Shown one piece after another: positions 22,478 through 29,980 of a DNA stretch of 31,953 nt. The notes under the pieces were generated by a model. It worked only from the letters and a program-made list of their open reading frames with translations, made no database searches and had not been told where the DNA came from. Numbering within the stretch: position 1 is the first letter of the stretch; each line of letters opens with the position of its first letter. A program made the position numbers and the translations under genes. The DNA is taken from the NCBI GenBank assembly GCA_036524155.1, contig DATDCV010000208.1:1-31953 (forward strand), written 5' to 3'. The stretch is from DATDCV01 sp036524155. GTDB lineage: Bacteria; Verrucomicrobiota; Verrucomicrobiia; Limisphaerales; UBA8199.

Positions 22478-22684
22478 TCAGTTCAGAACCTCCAAGAAAA
22501 AGTCCACCTGGACGCGGCACGCGTCGCAGACGGTCACGCTCCACTTCTCAATCAGGTCGTCGATGGCCTTCCAGCCGCGCAGATTGAAGTAGCCGACGCT
22601 GAAGTCCGCCCGGTCAGAGACTGCCAAGGTTTGCTGGAGGGCCGGAAGTAGGGCGGTTTCAATGTTGTCGAAGATGCGTGGCAT
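22478..22684 (-). pseudogene. N-terminal remnant of a PLD-domain/helicase protein
   Basis: The 68 codons begin MPRIFDNIETALLPALQQ and reach ADFSVGYFNLRGWKAIDDLI. This is the start of the large proteins that join a phospholipase D-like domain to an SNF2-type helicase and are common in phage-defence loci; the identification is from memory of that family. After about residue 49 (IEKWS) the similarity ends and an unrelated 19-residue tail runs to a stop. About 95% of the expected gene is missing, which points to an internal deletion. AGAAGGA stands upstream of the ATG, so the 5' end is intact. Confidence 0.65.
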
Positions 22685-22987
22685 TTGCGGTTTCCTTCTG
22701 ATTTCGGTCGTACACTAGAAGTGGCCGTCCCGGTCTTGCGTGCCAGAGGCGGTTTGCCCACAGACCCTGCTCGACCACGATTGACGACCAGTCGCTCATC
22801 GTCGCAGAAAGCTTTGGCCGTTCAGGATATGAATTTCGTTTACATTAAGCAAGCGGCGTTGAGATAAGCCTGCGATCCTCATTTTGTCCGGAGGGGACAA
22901 AGTTCAACCCTCATCCCTGCTACCCTAATCTGAGAATTGCTGTCCGCGCGCAACTTTCGGGTGAAATCGGTTTTGTTTACAGTGATT
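22685..22987. other. Intergenic region between the island and the lipoprotein gene
   Basis: The 303 nt hold the ribosome-binding site of the helicase remnant at the left edge and a small hairpin, TTTGTCC-GGAGG-GGACAAA (22883-22901). On the plus strand, TACAGT ends 4 nt before the lipoprotein ATG and is preceded 17 nt upstream by TTCGGG, a weak promoter candidate. Short open frames here have no coding character. This is the probable right boundary of the accessory block; no attachment-site repeat was seen. Confidence 0.4.
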
Positions 22988-23809
22988 ATGAAAACAACTT
23001 CCCTGGTTTTACTCGCCACAGGCGCCGTTCTGATGGGCGGTTGCGCGTCCCCGACGAAGGCTCCCCTCGCGGGCCAGCCGCAGGCGCCGATAGAAGACAG
23101 CACTCGCAGGCCCGCCGGGTCCGCTGGAGCCGGAAGCGGGCCTGTCGCCGGCGCCGGCTACGACGATCGGCAGATTGCGCAGATTCGGCGCGGTGAAACC
23201 CTCGAACCAGAGCTGCTGCAATGGTTTGGCTCGCCCGAGAGCCGAGCGGTGCAGCCGGACGGCCGGTCGAATTTGAGTTGGGCTTTGTCGCCCGGGACGG
23301 ACGGAGGCTCAGGCGCGTCCGGAGTGCTCCGCGTTGTTCTGGGGCCCGACGGCAAAGTGGAGGCCTATGCTGCCCACAGCGACTCCGCGTCGGAAAGCCG
23401 GACGGAGGAATTTGTTGAGAAATCAGAGGCCGACCTGCGAGAACACATGGAACAGTGGCGCCGCGGGGGCTGGACTGTGCACAGCGTTTCGGCCCGGCTG
23501 CCCCAAGCAGACGGCACGGTCCACCGTAAAGCGGAGTTGTCACGACGCCGGAGCGGGGCTGCCTCAGATGCAATCTATGACGATCAGCGGATTGCAGATA
23601 TCCGGCGAGGTGAAACGGTAGAGGCCCGGCTTTTGGAATGGTTTGGTCCGCCCCGCGTTCGGGAGATGAAGTCCGACGGCCAGGCGCAACTGGCCTGGAG
23701 TTTTGCGGGGCGGACGGGCGGTGAGGCACGCCCTGCGGGCAGGCTCGAGGTGAGCCTGCGGGTCGACGGCACCGTGGACTCGTATGCGGCCAGGAGTCCG
23801 GCCCATTAA
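22988..23809 (+). CDS. Lipoprotein with two BamE/SmpA-like repeats
   Basis: The start at 22988 gives MKTTSLVLLATGAVLMGGCAS, a lipoprotein signal with lipobox MGGC. After a Gly/Pro/Ala linker come two similar halves. The first is YDDRQIAQIRRGETLEPELLQ-WFGSP (about 58-83), and the second YDDQRIADIRRGETVEARLLE-WFGPP (about 197-222). Each is followed by a strand that ends in SWALS or AWSF. The pattern I-x(2)-I-x-R-G-x-T-x(n)-FG-x-P is that of SmpA/OmlA (BamE)-type domains. The protein (273 residues) is much larger than BamE because of the duplication. An envelope role is likely; a true BAM-complex role is not shown. Confidence 0.7.
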   Translation: MKTTSLVLLATGAVLMGGCASPTKAPLAGQPQAPIEDSTRRPAGSAGAGSGPVAGAGYDDRQIAQIRRGETLEPELLQWFGSPESRAVQPDGRSNLSWALSPGTDGGSGASGVLRVVLGPDGKVEAYAAHSDSASESRTEEFVEKSEADLREHMEQWRRGGWTVHSVSARLPQADGTVHRKAELSRRRSGAASDAIYDDQRIADIRRGETVEARLLEWFGPPRVREMKSDGQAQLAWSFAGRTGGEARPAGRLEVSLRVDGTVDSYAARSPAH

Positions 23810-23870
23810 AATCCGGGAGAGGCTATTGGAACAGTCATCTGCTCGACGTGGGGGCCGGCTGTGCGTGCGA

Positions 23871-23899
23871 TTGGGGAAAAAAAACCAGTTTCGTATATT
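23871..23899 (+). promoter_or_regulatory. Promoter for ptsN
   Basis: TTGGGG (23871-23876), 17 nt including an A8 tract, TATATT (23894-23899). The leader would be about 35 nt before the ATG at 23941. Confidence 0.6.
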
Positions 23900-23940
23900 T
23901 ACTTTACCGGGGATGCCGGTGCACTAGGCTGGTGGGCTCT

Positions 23941-24426
23941 ATGAGCAACTCTAACACGGTCGCGATCAGCGCGCTGTTGTCGCCGGCGAGGATCAACTTG
24001 AACCTGGCGAGCAGGGACCGCGAATCGGTGCTCGCGGAGCTGGTAAACCAGATTCCGGAGCTGGCGAAGGATGCCGACGCGCGCCAAACCCTGTTGCGGG
24101 CGCTGCATGAGCGCGAGCAACTGCACAGCACCGGCATCGGGGATGGCATTGCCTTGCCGCACACGCGGAACGCTTTGGTGGGGCTGGTGGATCGGCCGTT
24201 GATTGTTTTCGGCCGGCATGCGTCGGGTATTCCCTATGATGCGATCGATTCGGTGCCGGCCCGGCTGTTTTTCCTGCTGGTCGCGCCGACTGTCACGCAG
24301 CACTTGGCGGCGTTGGCGCGGCTGAGCCGGTTATTGCGGAACCCGAAGCTGCGCCAAAACCTGCTCGCGGCCGACAAACCGGAAAAAGTCATGGCCATCA
24401 TCCAGGCGGCCGAAGAGAACCTGTAG
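23941..24426 (+). CDS. ptsN: PTS EIIA-type regulatory protein (PtsN/fructose-family EIIA)
   Basis: PtsN accepts a phosphate from the nitrogen-type phosphotransferase chain and controls potassium or nitrogen functions in other bacteria. The 161-residue product contains the phosphorylated histidine in GIGDGIALPHTRN (His74), preceded by LLRALHEREQLHSTG, and the usual ARLFFLLVAPTVTQHLAALARLSRLL helix. The ATG at 23941 gives the family N-terminus; the frame is open for 31 codons upstream without similarity. No EI, HPr or sugar permease is adjacent. Its 3' end overlaps the convergent trmL gene by 29 nt. Confidence 0.9.
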   Translation: MSNSNTVAISALLSPARINLNLASRDRESVLAELVNQIPELAKDADARQTLLRALHEREQLHSTGIGDGIALPHTRNALVGLVDRPLIVFGRHASGIPYDAIDSVPARLFFLLVAPTVTQHLAALARLSRLLRNPKLRQNLLAADKPEKVMAIIQAAEENL

Positions 24427-24886
24427 TCTGGCCAGGAAAGCCTTGCTGGCGGAGCGCTTCAAACAGAACCAGCGCGACGCAGTTCGAGAGATTCAGCGAG
24501 CGGGCGTCCGGATTGAGCATCGGGATCCGCAGCCAATGGTCGCGGTGGGCTTCGAGGAGCTGTTTCGGCAAACCGGCTGTTTCGCGACCGAACACGAGAT
24601 AATCCGCAGGTTCAAAGCCGACCTCGGTGTAGAGCCGCGGGCCGCCGGATTCGATGAACCAAAGCCGGGCGGTGACGGGCAGGCTTTTTCTGAATTCGGT
24701 CCAGGAGCCCCACCGTTTCCAGGAGACGTGCTGCCAGTAATCCATGCCGGCACGCTTGAGTTGAGCGTCGTCGAGCGTGAAGCCCAGCGGTTCAACCAGG
24801 TCCAGCGCCGTCCTGGTGGCGGCACAGAGCCGGGCGACGTTCCCGGTATTGGGAGGAATTTCGGGTTCGACGAGCACGACGTGCAT
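24398..24886 (-). CDS. trmL: tRNA (cytidine/uridine-34 2'-O)-methyltransferase
   Basis: TrmL methylates the wobble ribose of tRNA-Leu using S-adenosylmethionine. The 162-residue protein is a minimal SPOUT (trefoil-knot) enzyme. MHVVLVEPEIPPNTGNVARLCAA is the RNA/AdoMet-domain start. LVFGRETAGLP (about 98-108) and IPMLNPDARSLNLSNCVALVLFEALRQ form the knot motifs. The length matches TrmL rather than the longer TrmH/TrmD enzymes. A -10 hexamer lies 6 nt before the ATG. The last 10 codons overlap ptsN on the other strand. Confidence 0.95.
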   Translation of the reverse strand: MHVVLVEPEIPPNTGNVARLCAATRTALDLVEPLGFTLDDAQLKRAGMDYWQHVSWKRWGSWTEFRKSLPVTARLWFIESGGPRLYTEVGFEPADYLVFGRETAGLPKQLLEAHRDHWLRIPMLNPDARSLNLSNCVALVLFEALRQQGFPGQTTGSLRPPG

Positions 24887-24892
24887 GCGACG

Positions 24893-24921
24893 AGAATAAG
24901 GGCAAAATCCGAAATCCGGAA
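24893..24921 (-). promoter_or_regulatory. trmL promoter with leaderless geometry, -35 in a repeat
   Basis: On the minus strand TTCCGG (24921-24916), 17 nt, TATTCT (24898-24893), 6 nt, ATG. The -35 is weak and lies within a CCGAAATCC-type repeat. Confidence 0.5.
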
Positions 24922-24922
24922 T
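24905..24922. repeat. CCGAAATCC-type short repeat
   Basis: AAATCCGAAATCCGGAAT is a near copy of the units at 14579-14634, here in the trmL-gatB divergent gap. Confidence 0.55.
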
Positions 24923-25032
24923 CCTAAGTTGGCGCGGGGAGAGCCAAAGTCGCTGCCGGCAGGGTGTCCGCCCGGGAAGACAAAATCCGTGTTCAGAAGC
25001 GGCGAACCGTGGTATGCATTTCGGCGACGTTT

Positions 25033-26457
25033 ATGGAATACGAAGCGGTGATTGGCCTGGAGACGCACGTCCAGCTAAAGACCCGATCGAAGATGTGGTG
25101 CGGGTGCGCGAACGAATTCGGCGCGCCGCCAAACACGCACGTTTGCCCCGTTTGCCTGGGTTTGCCGGGAGTGCTGCCGGTCGCCAATGAGGAGGCGCTC
25201 CGCCTCACAGCGCTCACCGGCTTGCTGCTCCACTGCACCGTCACCAGCTACGCCAAGTTCGACCGGAAGAATTATTTCTACCCGGACATGCCCAAAAATT
25301 ACCAGATCACTCAATACGACAAGCCCTCGACGCTCAGTGGCCACGTTGATTTTGAGTTCGAGGGCCGGATGGGGCGGGTCCGGATCACGCGGGCGCACCT
25401 CGAGGAGGACGTCGGCAAGAATTTCCATTTCGAGCGCCACAGCGGTGTCGATTTCAACCGCGCCGGCGTGCCGCTGCTCGAGATCGTCTCCGAGCCCGAC
25501 ATCTCGAGCGCGGAAATGGCTTACGAGTATCTCAATTCACTGAAGGACATCCTGGTCTACGGAGGAGTGAGCGATTGCGACATGGAGAAGGGCATGGTCC
25601 GCTGTGACGTGAACATCAGCGTCCGGCCAAAAGGCCAAACCGAGCTGGGCGCGAAGATCGAGATCAAGAACATGAACAGCTTCAGCGGCGTGCGCAAAGC
25701 GCTCGAGTATGAGATCCCCCGCCAGATCGAGGTGCTCACAGCCGGTGGCCGGCTCCTCCAGTCGACCCGCCGTTGGGACGATGCCGCTGGAGTGACCGAG
25801 GAAATGCGCACAAAAGAGCACGCGCATGATTATCGGTATTTTCCCGAACCGGACCTGATGCCGTTTGAACCGACGACTGCCTGGCTCGAATCGGTGGCGG
25901 AACGCGTGGTGGAACTGCCGCTCGCGCGCAAACAGCGTTTCATTCGCGACTACCACTTGCCCGCCTCAGACGCGCAGACGTTTGTGTGGGACGTGCCGCT
26001 GGGCGACTATTTCGAGGGCATCGCCAAAAAGACCAGGAACCCAAAAACCGTGGCGAATTGGGTGATCAATAACCTGCGCGCGAAGATGGCGGAGGCGCAG
26101 ACCGGGCTCAGCCAGCTCAAATTCGCCCCGGCCGCGATCCCGGAGCTGGTCGAGCTGGTCGAAAGCGGCAGGATCAGCAACAAGATCGCCCAGGAGGTTT
26201 TTGCGGAGACGTTCGCGACGGGCGAGGCGCCCGCGGCGATCGTGCAGAAAAAAGGCCTGGCCCAGGTGAGCGACGTGAGCGCGATCGAGACGCTGTGCGA
26301 CCAGGTGATCGCCGCCAATCCCGGGCCCGTGGCGGATTACCGGGCGGGCAAAGCTGCCGCCCTCAACTTTCTCAAGGGCCAGGTGATGAAGCTCAGCCGT
26401 GGCAAAGCCAACCCGGCGCTGGCTGGCGAGGTCCTGGAACGGCGCCTCAAAGGCTAA
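25033..26457 (+). CDS. gatB: Aspartyl/glutamyl-tRNA amidotransferase subunit B
   Basis: GatB is the kinase/transamidase partner of GatA and GatC that converts Glu-tRNA(Gln) (or Asp-tRNA(Asn)) to the amidated form. The 474-residue product starts MEYEAVIGLETHVQLKTRSK and has MWCGCANEFG and NTHVCPVCLGLPG (the zinc-type cysteines), then NYFYPDMPKNYQITQYD, RAHLEEDVGK and VDFNRAGVPLLEIVSEPD. KIEIKNMNSF and the C-terminal YqeY-like tail (KAAALNFLKGQVMKLSRGKANP) follow. Length is normal. The in-frame extension to 24964 is not conserved. gatA and gatC are not adjacent. Confidence 0.97.
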   Translation: MEYEAVIGLETHVQLKTRSKMWCGCANEFGAPPNTHVCPVCLGLPGVLPVANEEALRLTALTGLLLHCTVTSYAKFDRKNYFYPDMPKNYQITQYDKPSTLSGHVDFEFEGRMGRVRITRAHLEEDVGKNFHFERHSGVDFNRAGVPLLEIVSEPDISSAEMAYEYLNSLKDILVYGGVSDCDMEKGMVRCDVNISVRPKGQTELGAKIEIKNMNSFSGVRKALEYEIPRQIEVLTAGGRLLQSTRRWDDAAGVTEEMRTKEHAHDYRYFPEPDLMPFEPTTAWLESVAERVVELPLARKQRFIRDYHLPASDAQTFVWDVPLGDYFEGIAKKTRNPKTVANWVINNLRAKMAEAQTGLSQLKFAPAAIPELVELVESGRISNKIAQEVFAETFATGEAPAAIVQKKGLAQVSDVSAIETLCDQVIAANPGPVADYRAGKAAALNFLKGQVMKLSRGKANPALAGEVLERRLKG

Positions 26458-26464
26458 GCCGCGC

Positions 26465-27919
26465 CTAAGCGGTGTAGGTGCCGGAGGCGACGTCGCCGCC
26501 GTGGCCGGTCCAGTTGGTGTGGAAGAACTGGCCGCGCGGCTGGTCGAGCCGCTCGTAGGTGTGGGCGCCGAAATAGTCGCGCTGAGCCTGGAGCAAGTTG
26601 GCCGGCAGGCGTTCGCTGCGGTAGCCGTCGTAGAAGGCAAGGGCCGTGCTGAACACGGGCACCGGAATTCCCTTTTTCGCGGCGGTGGCGACGGTGGCGC
26701 GCCAGGAGCGATGCGATCCGTTGAGGGCTTTCCGGAAAAACGGGTCGAGCATCAGGTTGGCCAGCTTGGGATGGCGGTCAAACGCTTCCTTGATCTTGCC
26801 CAGGAAGACGCTCCGGATGATGCAGCCACCACGCCACATCAACGCCACCCCGCCATAATTCAGGTTCCAATTGTACTGCTGAGCGGCAGCGCGCATAAGC
26901 ATGTAGCCCTGCGCATACGAGACAATCTTCGAGGCATACAACGCCTGGCGGATGTCTTCGATAATCTTCGCGCGGTCGCCTTTGATGGCCGGTTTCGGTC
27001 CGTGGAGTTTTTTCGCAGCGGCGAGGCGGTCTTCCTTCAGCGCGGAGAGCATGCGGGCGTAAACCGCCTCGGCGATGAGCGTGATGGGAACTCCCAACTC
27101 CTGGGAGGAGATGACCGTCCACTTGCCGGTGCCTTTTTGGCCGGCGGTGTCGAGGATTTTGTCGACGAGCGGCTGGCCGTCGGCGTCTTTGAAAGCCAGG
27201 ATGTCGCGGGTAATTTCAATCAGGTACGAATTGAGTTCGCCCCGGTGCCACTCGGCAAAGACCTGGTGCATCTCGTCGGCGGTCATGCCGAGGCCCGTTT
27301 TCATTAGGTTATAGGCCTCGCAGATCAGTTGCATGTCGCCGTACTCGATGCCGTTATGCACCATTTTGACATAATGCCCCGCGCCGTTTTCGCCAACCCA
27401 GTCGCAGCAAGGAGAACCGTCTTCGACCTTCGCGGCGACTTTTTGGAAGATGTCTTTCACATGGGGCCAGGCGGCCGCCGAGCCGCCCGGCATAATGCTC
27501 GGGCCGCGCCGCGCGCCTTCTTCGCCGCCCGACACGCCCGTGCCGATGTAAAGCAGCCCTTTGGATTCGACATACCGGGTGCGCCGGATGGTGTCCTCGA
27601 AAAGCGAGTTCCCGCCGTCGATGATGATGTCGCCGGGCTCCAGCACCGGCAGCAGGTGCTCGATGAAATCGTCCACCGCCTGGCCGGCTTTGACCATGAG
27701 CATCACCCGGCGCGGTCTCTTCAGCAGCGACACCATTTCCTCGAGCGAGTGAGCTCCGACGACGTTCGTGCCTTTGCCTTCTTTGTTGAGGAAATCGTCA
27801 ACTTTGGACACGGTCCGGTTAAATGCGACCACGGTAAATTCGTGGTCATTCATATTCAGGATCAGGTTCTGGCCCATCACGGCCAGGCCGATTACGGCGA
27901 TGTCACCTTTAGGTTCCAT
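26465..27919 (-). CDS. gnd: 6-phosphogluconate dehydrogenase, decarboxylating
   Basis: This enzyme oxidises 6-phosphogluconate to ribulose 5-phosphate with CO2 release, the second NADPH step of the pentose phosphate pathway. The 484-residue product has the dinucleotide motif IAVIGLAVMGQNLILNM at residues 7-23, with FNRTVSKVDDF typical of the NADP-binding long form. IIIDGGNSLFEDTIRR, YIGTGVSGGEEGARRGPSIMPGG and the catalytic GHYVKMVHNGIEYGDMQ follow. GTGKWTVISSQELGVP, WRGGCIIRS and the C-terminal tail RGQFFHTNWTGHGG are also present. It is convergent with gatB, only 7 nt apart, and no other pentose phosphate gene is near. Confidence 0.97.
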   Translation of the reverse strand: MEPKGDIAVIGLAVMGQNLILNMNDHEFTVVAFNRTVSKVDDFLNKEGKGTNVVGAHSLEEMVSLLKRPRRVMLMVKAGQAVDDFIEHLLPVLEPGDIIIDGGNSLFEDTIRRTRYVESKGLLYIGTGVSGGEEGARRGPSIMPGGSAAAWPHVKDIFQKVAAKVEDGSPCCDWVGENGAGHYVKMVHNGIEYGDMQLICEAYNLMKTGLGMTADEMHQVFAEWHRGELNSYLIEITRDILAFKDADGQPLVDKILDTAGQKGTGKWTVISSQELGVPITLIAEAVYARMLSALKEDRLAAAKKLHGPKPAIKGDRAKIIEDIRQALYASKIVSYAQGYMLMRAAAQQYNWNLNYGGVALMWRGGCIIRSVFLGKIKEAFDRHPKLANLMLDPFFRKALNGSHRSWRATVATAAKKGIPVPVFSTALAFYDGYRSERLPANLLQAQRDYFGAHTYERLDQPRGQFFHTNWTGHGGDVASGTYTA

Positions 27920-28021
27920 AGGATGTTGTTATATTCACTAAGCCGCGCAACATTACGCGAAAGGGACCACCGCGCTAGTGAAAAATCCGAAACCCGGTAA
28001 GGGGTCAGTGTACTAATCGGC

Positions 28022-28125
28022 GTGCGCCCGTCCCCGGGTGCAGCAGGCGTCGGAGTCCGAATGGGCTGAGGAGTTTCCCACGCGCCACTGCGTAAAATTA
28101 CCGCTCCGTCCGGGGACGGGCGCAC
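28022..28125. repeat. Inverted repeat with perfect 16-bp arms and a 72-nt loop
   Basis: GTGCGCCCGTCCCCGG (28022-28037) and CCGGGGACGGGCGCAC (28110-28125) are exact inverted copies. The loop length (72 nt) equals that of the 7094-7203 element. It lies in the 332-nt gap between gnd and the DUF1080 gene. No coding content. Confidence 0.85.
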
Positions 28126-28251
28126 TCCCCTGTTTCACTGAGGCCTTGCCTTCGCAGGCAGCCGGGGCGGCTCCAGCCTCGAATACGAACAGGCCAGGAA
28201 GCGCGGACGCGGACCGTCCCGCTCGAGGCTGTGGCGGGAAGCACCCTTCAG
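28126..28251. repeat. Second hairpin-forming stretch downstream of the DUF1080 gene
   Basis: CAGCCTCGA (28174-28182) and TCGAGGCTG (28223-28231) are inverted copies around 40 nt of GC-rich DNA; the wider flanks GGGGCGGC and GGCGGG are only partly complementary. Together with the 28022-28125 element it fills the gap between gnd and the DUF1080 gene; nothing else was seen there. It could act as a terminator for the epimerase-DUF1080 transcript. Confidence 0.5.
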
Positions 28252-28974
28252 TTACTCCCCTTTGAGATTCTTGACCCGAATATCCTTGAACTGGGCCATC
28301 ATGGGTGGCCCGCCATGCACTTGGAGCGCGATGACGCCGCTCAACGATCGTTTGGCTTCGCAGTTGTCGGTGACGTCGACGGTTGGTTTGCCGTTGACGA
28401 ATTGCTGGAGGTGGTTGCCTTTGGCAATGATGACATAGTCGTTCCAATCGCCTTTCTTGATGGAGGCTTCGATGTCAGTCGAGCTTCCGACCGAGCCGAC
28501 GACTTGTTTTTTGCCGTCGTTGTCGAAAACGACTTTCTCACCTCGTTGAGCCATAATATTGCGGGTCATGGCTTCTTCATAAAGGATGCCGGTGTAGCTG
28601 GGGCCGGCTTCCATATCGGCCTGGTAGCCGCCGACCACCCAATTGACGGGGTCGAGCACTTTGCTGCGGTATTGAATGCCGGAGTTGGCAAAGCCTTTGT
28701 CGTCGCCGGGCACGAGTTTGAAGGAACACCGGAGCTCGAAATCAGCGACAGTGCCGTTGGTCCAGATGAGGAAGGTGTTGCCTTTGGCGGGATTGTCGGG
28801 TGTGGTCTGACCCGTGATCGCGCCATCTTTAACAGACCACAGCTTGGGGTCGCCGGTCCAGCCGGTGAGATCCTTGCCGTTGAAAAGCGAATTGAAACCG
28901 GTCTCGGCGGCGGGCGAACCGGTCGCCAGCAGCAAGGAGCAGCCGAGGAGGGCGAAAAGGGCAGAGTTGCTCAT
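28252..28974 (-). CDS. Secreted DUF1080 (3-keto-disaccharide hydrolase-like) protein
   Basis: The DUF1080 fold is a concanavalin/laminin-G-like beta-sandwich; some members hydrolyse 3-keto-glycosides. The 240-residue protein has a signal peptide (SALFALLGCSLLLATGSPAAE). Mature motifs are FNSLFNGKDLTGWTGDPKLWSVKDGAITG near the start, then FLIWTNGTVADFELRCSFK, NSGIQYRSK, GGYQADM and GDWNDYVIIAKGNHLQQFVNG. It ends with IALQVHGGPPMMAQFKDIRVKNL. The ATG overlaps the stop of the epimerase gene (ATGA), so the two form one operon. This pairing is common in Verrucomicrobiota and Planctomycetota. The substrate is unknown. Confidence 0.92.
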   Translation of the reverse strand: MSNSALFALLGCSLLLATGSPAAETGFNSLFNGKDLTGWTGDPKLWSVKDGAITGQTTPDNPAKGNTFLIWTNGTVADFELRCSFKLVPGDDKGFANSGIQYRSKVLDPVNWVVGGYQADMEAGPSYTGILYEEAMTRNIMAQRGEKVVFDNDGKKQVVGSVGSSTDIEASIKKGDWNDYVIIAKGNHLQQFVNGKPTVDVTDNCEAKRSLSGVIALQVHGGPPMMAQFKDIRVKNLKGE

Positions 28975-29813
28975 AGAATGCGTTGCAGGAATTTGAGGCC
29001 TTTGGTGGCGATTTCTTGCTGGCTGGGCTCGATCTGGCGCCAGATGGCGGCGGCGCGGGCGATCAATTTGACGTTAGTGGCAAAGGATTCGATGACGATA
29101 TCGCCCTGGTAGTTTATGTCTTTAAGGGCCCGGGCGATGCCCTGCCAGTCGATGTGGTCGTTGCCCGGGGTGCCGCGGTCGCAGCCGCAGGCGTGGAGAT
29201 GGGCCAGGAGTTTTCCCGCTTTGCGGACGGCGGCCGGCTGGTTTTTCTCCTCGATGTTCATGTGGAAGGTATCGAGCTGGATTTTGAGAGCGGGGCTGCC
29301 GACATCCTTGACCATTTTGAGGGCCTGGTCGCACGTGTTTATGAAATCCGTTTCGAAGCGGTTGAGGGGTTCGAGGCAGATCTGCTTGCCGCGCGCTTCA
29401 GCATAGGTGGCCAGCACCTTGAGGTGGCCAACGACGGTTTTCCATTGTTTCTTGTATTCTTTGGGCGGCACGGCATCGGCGCGCCCGGTGGCGGAGTAAA
29501 CGGGGCCGATGAGCGAGGGACAATCGAGCAGCACCATTTCATCAAGGAGTTGCTTGAGATAGGTCATGCCGATTTTCTGCTGGCGCGGGGTGCCGCGCAA
29601 ATCGCGGTCCTTGCCCATGCAGGCGCAAACGGAGCCGCAGACGAGCCCGGCCTTGTCGAGCTCGCGTTTGACGCGCTCCGGGTCGATGTGTTTGGGATCT
29701 TCGATGGGGATTTCCACGCTCTGGAAGCCCCAGGCTCTGATCTGCTTGAACAGCTTCGTGCTTTGGGTGGTGAAGGGAGAGGTCAGAAGGAAGGTATTTA
29801 TCCCGAATCTCAT
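28971..29813 (-). CDS. Sugar 3-epimerase/isomerase of the xylose-isomerase-like TIM-barrel family
   Basis: The 280-residue product resembles D-psicose/D-tagatose 3-epimerases. The four metal ligands fall in order at Glu148 (CLEPLNRFETDFINT), Asp181 (IQLDTFHMNIEE), His207 (LAHLHACGCDRGTPGNDHIDW) and Glu242 (GDIVIESF), with the family spacing. There is no signal peptide, so the enzyme is cytoplasmic while its operon partner is exported. A TTGACA promoter precedes it. A 3-keto-sugar pathway in which the DUF1080 protein releases a keto-sugar later epimerised here is a reasonable inference. Confidence 0.88.
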   Translation of the reverse strand: MRFGINTFLLTSPFTTQSTKLFKQIRAWGFQSVEIPIEDPKHIDPERVKRELDKAGLVCGSVCACMGKDRDLRGTPRQQKIGMTYLKQLLDEMVLLDCPSLIGPVYSATGRADAVPPKEYKKQWKTVVGHLKVLATYAEARGKQICLEPLNRFETDFINTCDQALKMVKDVGSPALKIQLDTFHMNIEEKNQPAAVRKAGKLLAHLHACGCDRGTPGNDHIDWQGIARALKDINYQGDIVIESFATNVKLIARAAAIWRQIEPSQQEIATKGLKFLQRIL

Positions 29814-29822
29814 AGTGCGCCG

Positions 29823-29850
29823 AGGCTAGTTCATCGGGGAAAGGTGTCAA
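29823..29850 (-). promoter_or_regulatory. Promoter of the epimerase-DUF1080 operon
   Basis: On the minus strand TTGACA (29850-29845), 16 nt, TAGCCT (29828-29823), then 9 nt to the ATG. The leader would be about 2 nt, close to leaderless. Confidence 0.7.
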
Positions 29851-29946
29851 AGACTTTTGGGTGCGGGGGGAGCAGAAGAAGTCGAAACGCGGGACCTGGA
29901 GCCTGGGAGGCAAAGTTCAGAAGGAGGACCGCTGCCTCTTTGTTGC

Positions 29947-29974
29947 TTGCCTGCGCCGGCCGTGTGCTTAGTCT
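29947..29974 (+). promoter_or_regulatory. Promoter for the 29981-30871 gene, leaderless geometry
   Basis: TTGCCT (29947-29952), 16 nt, TAGTCT (29969-29974), 6 nt, ATG at 29981. Confidence 0.6.
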
Positions 29975-29980
29975 GGTGCA

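Noticed and set aside
22685..22867. 60-codon plus-strand frame in the island boundary
   Set aside because: Low-complexity Arg/Ser/Pro composition and no ribosome-binding site; probably not coding.
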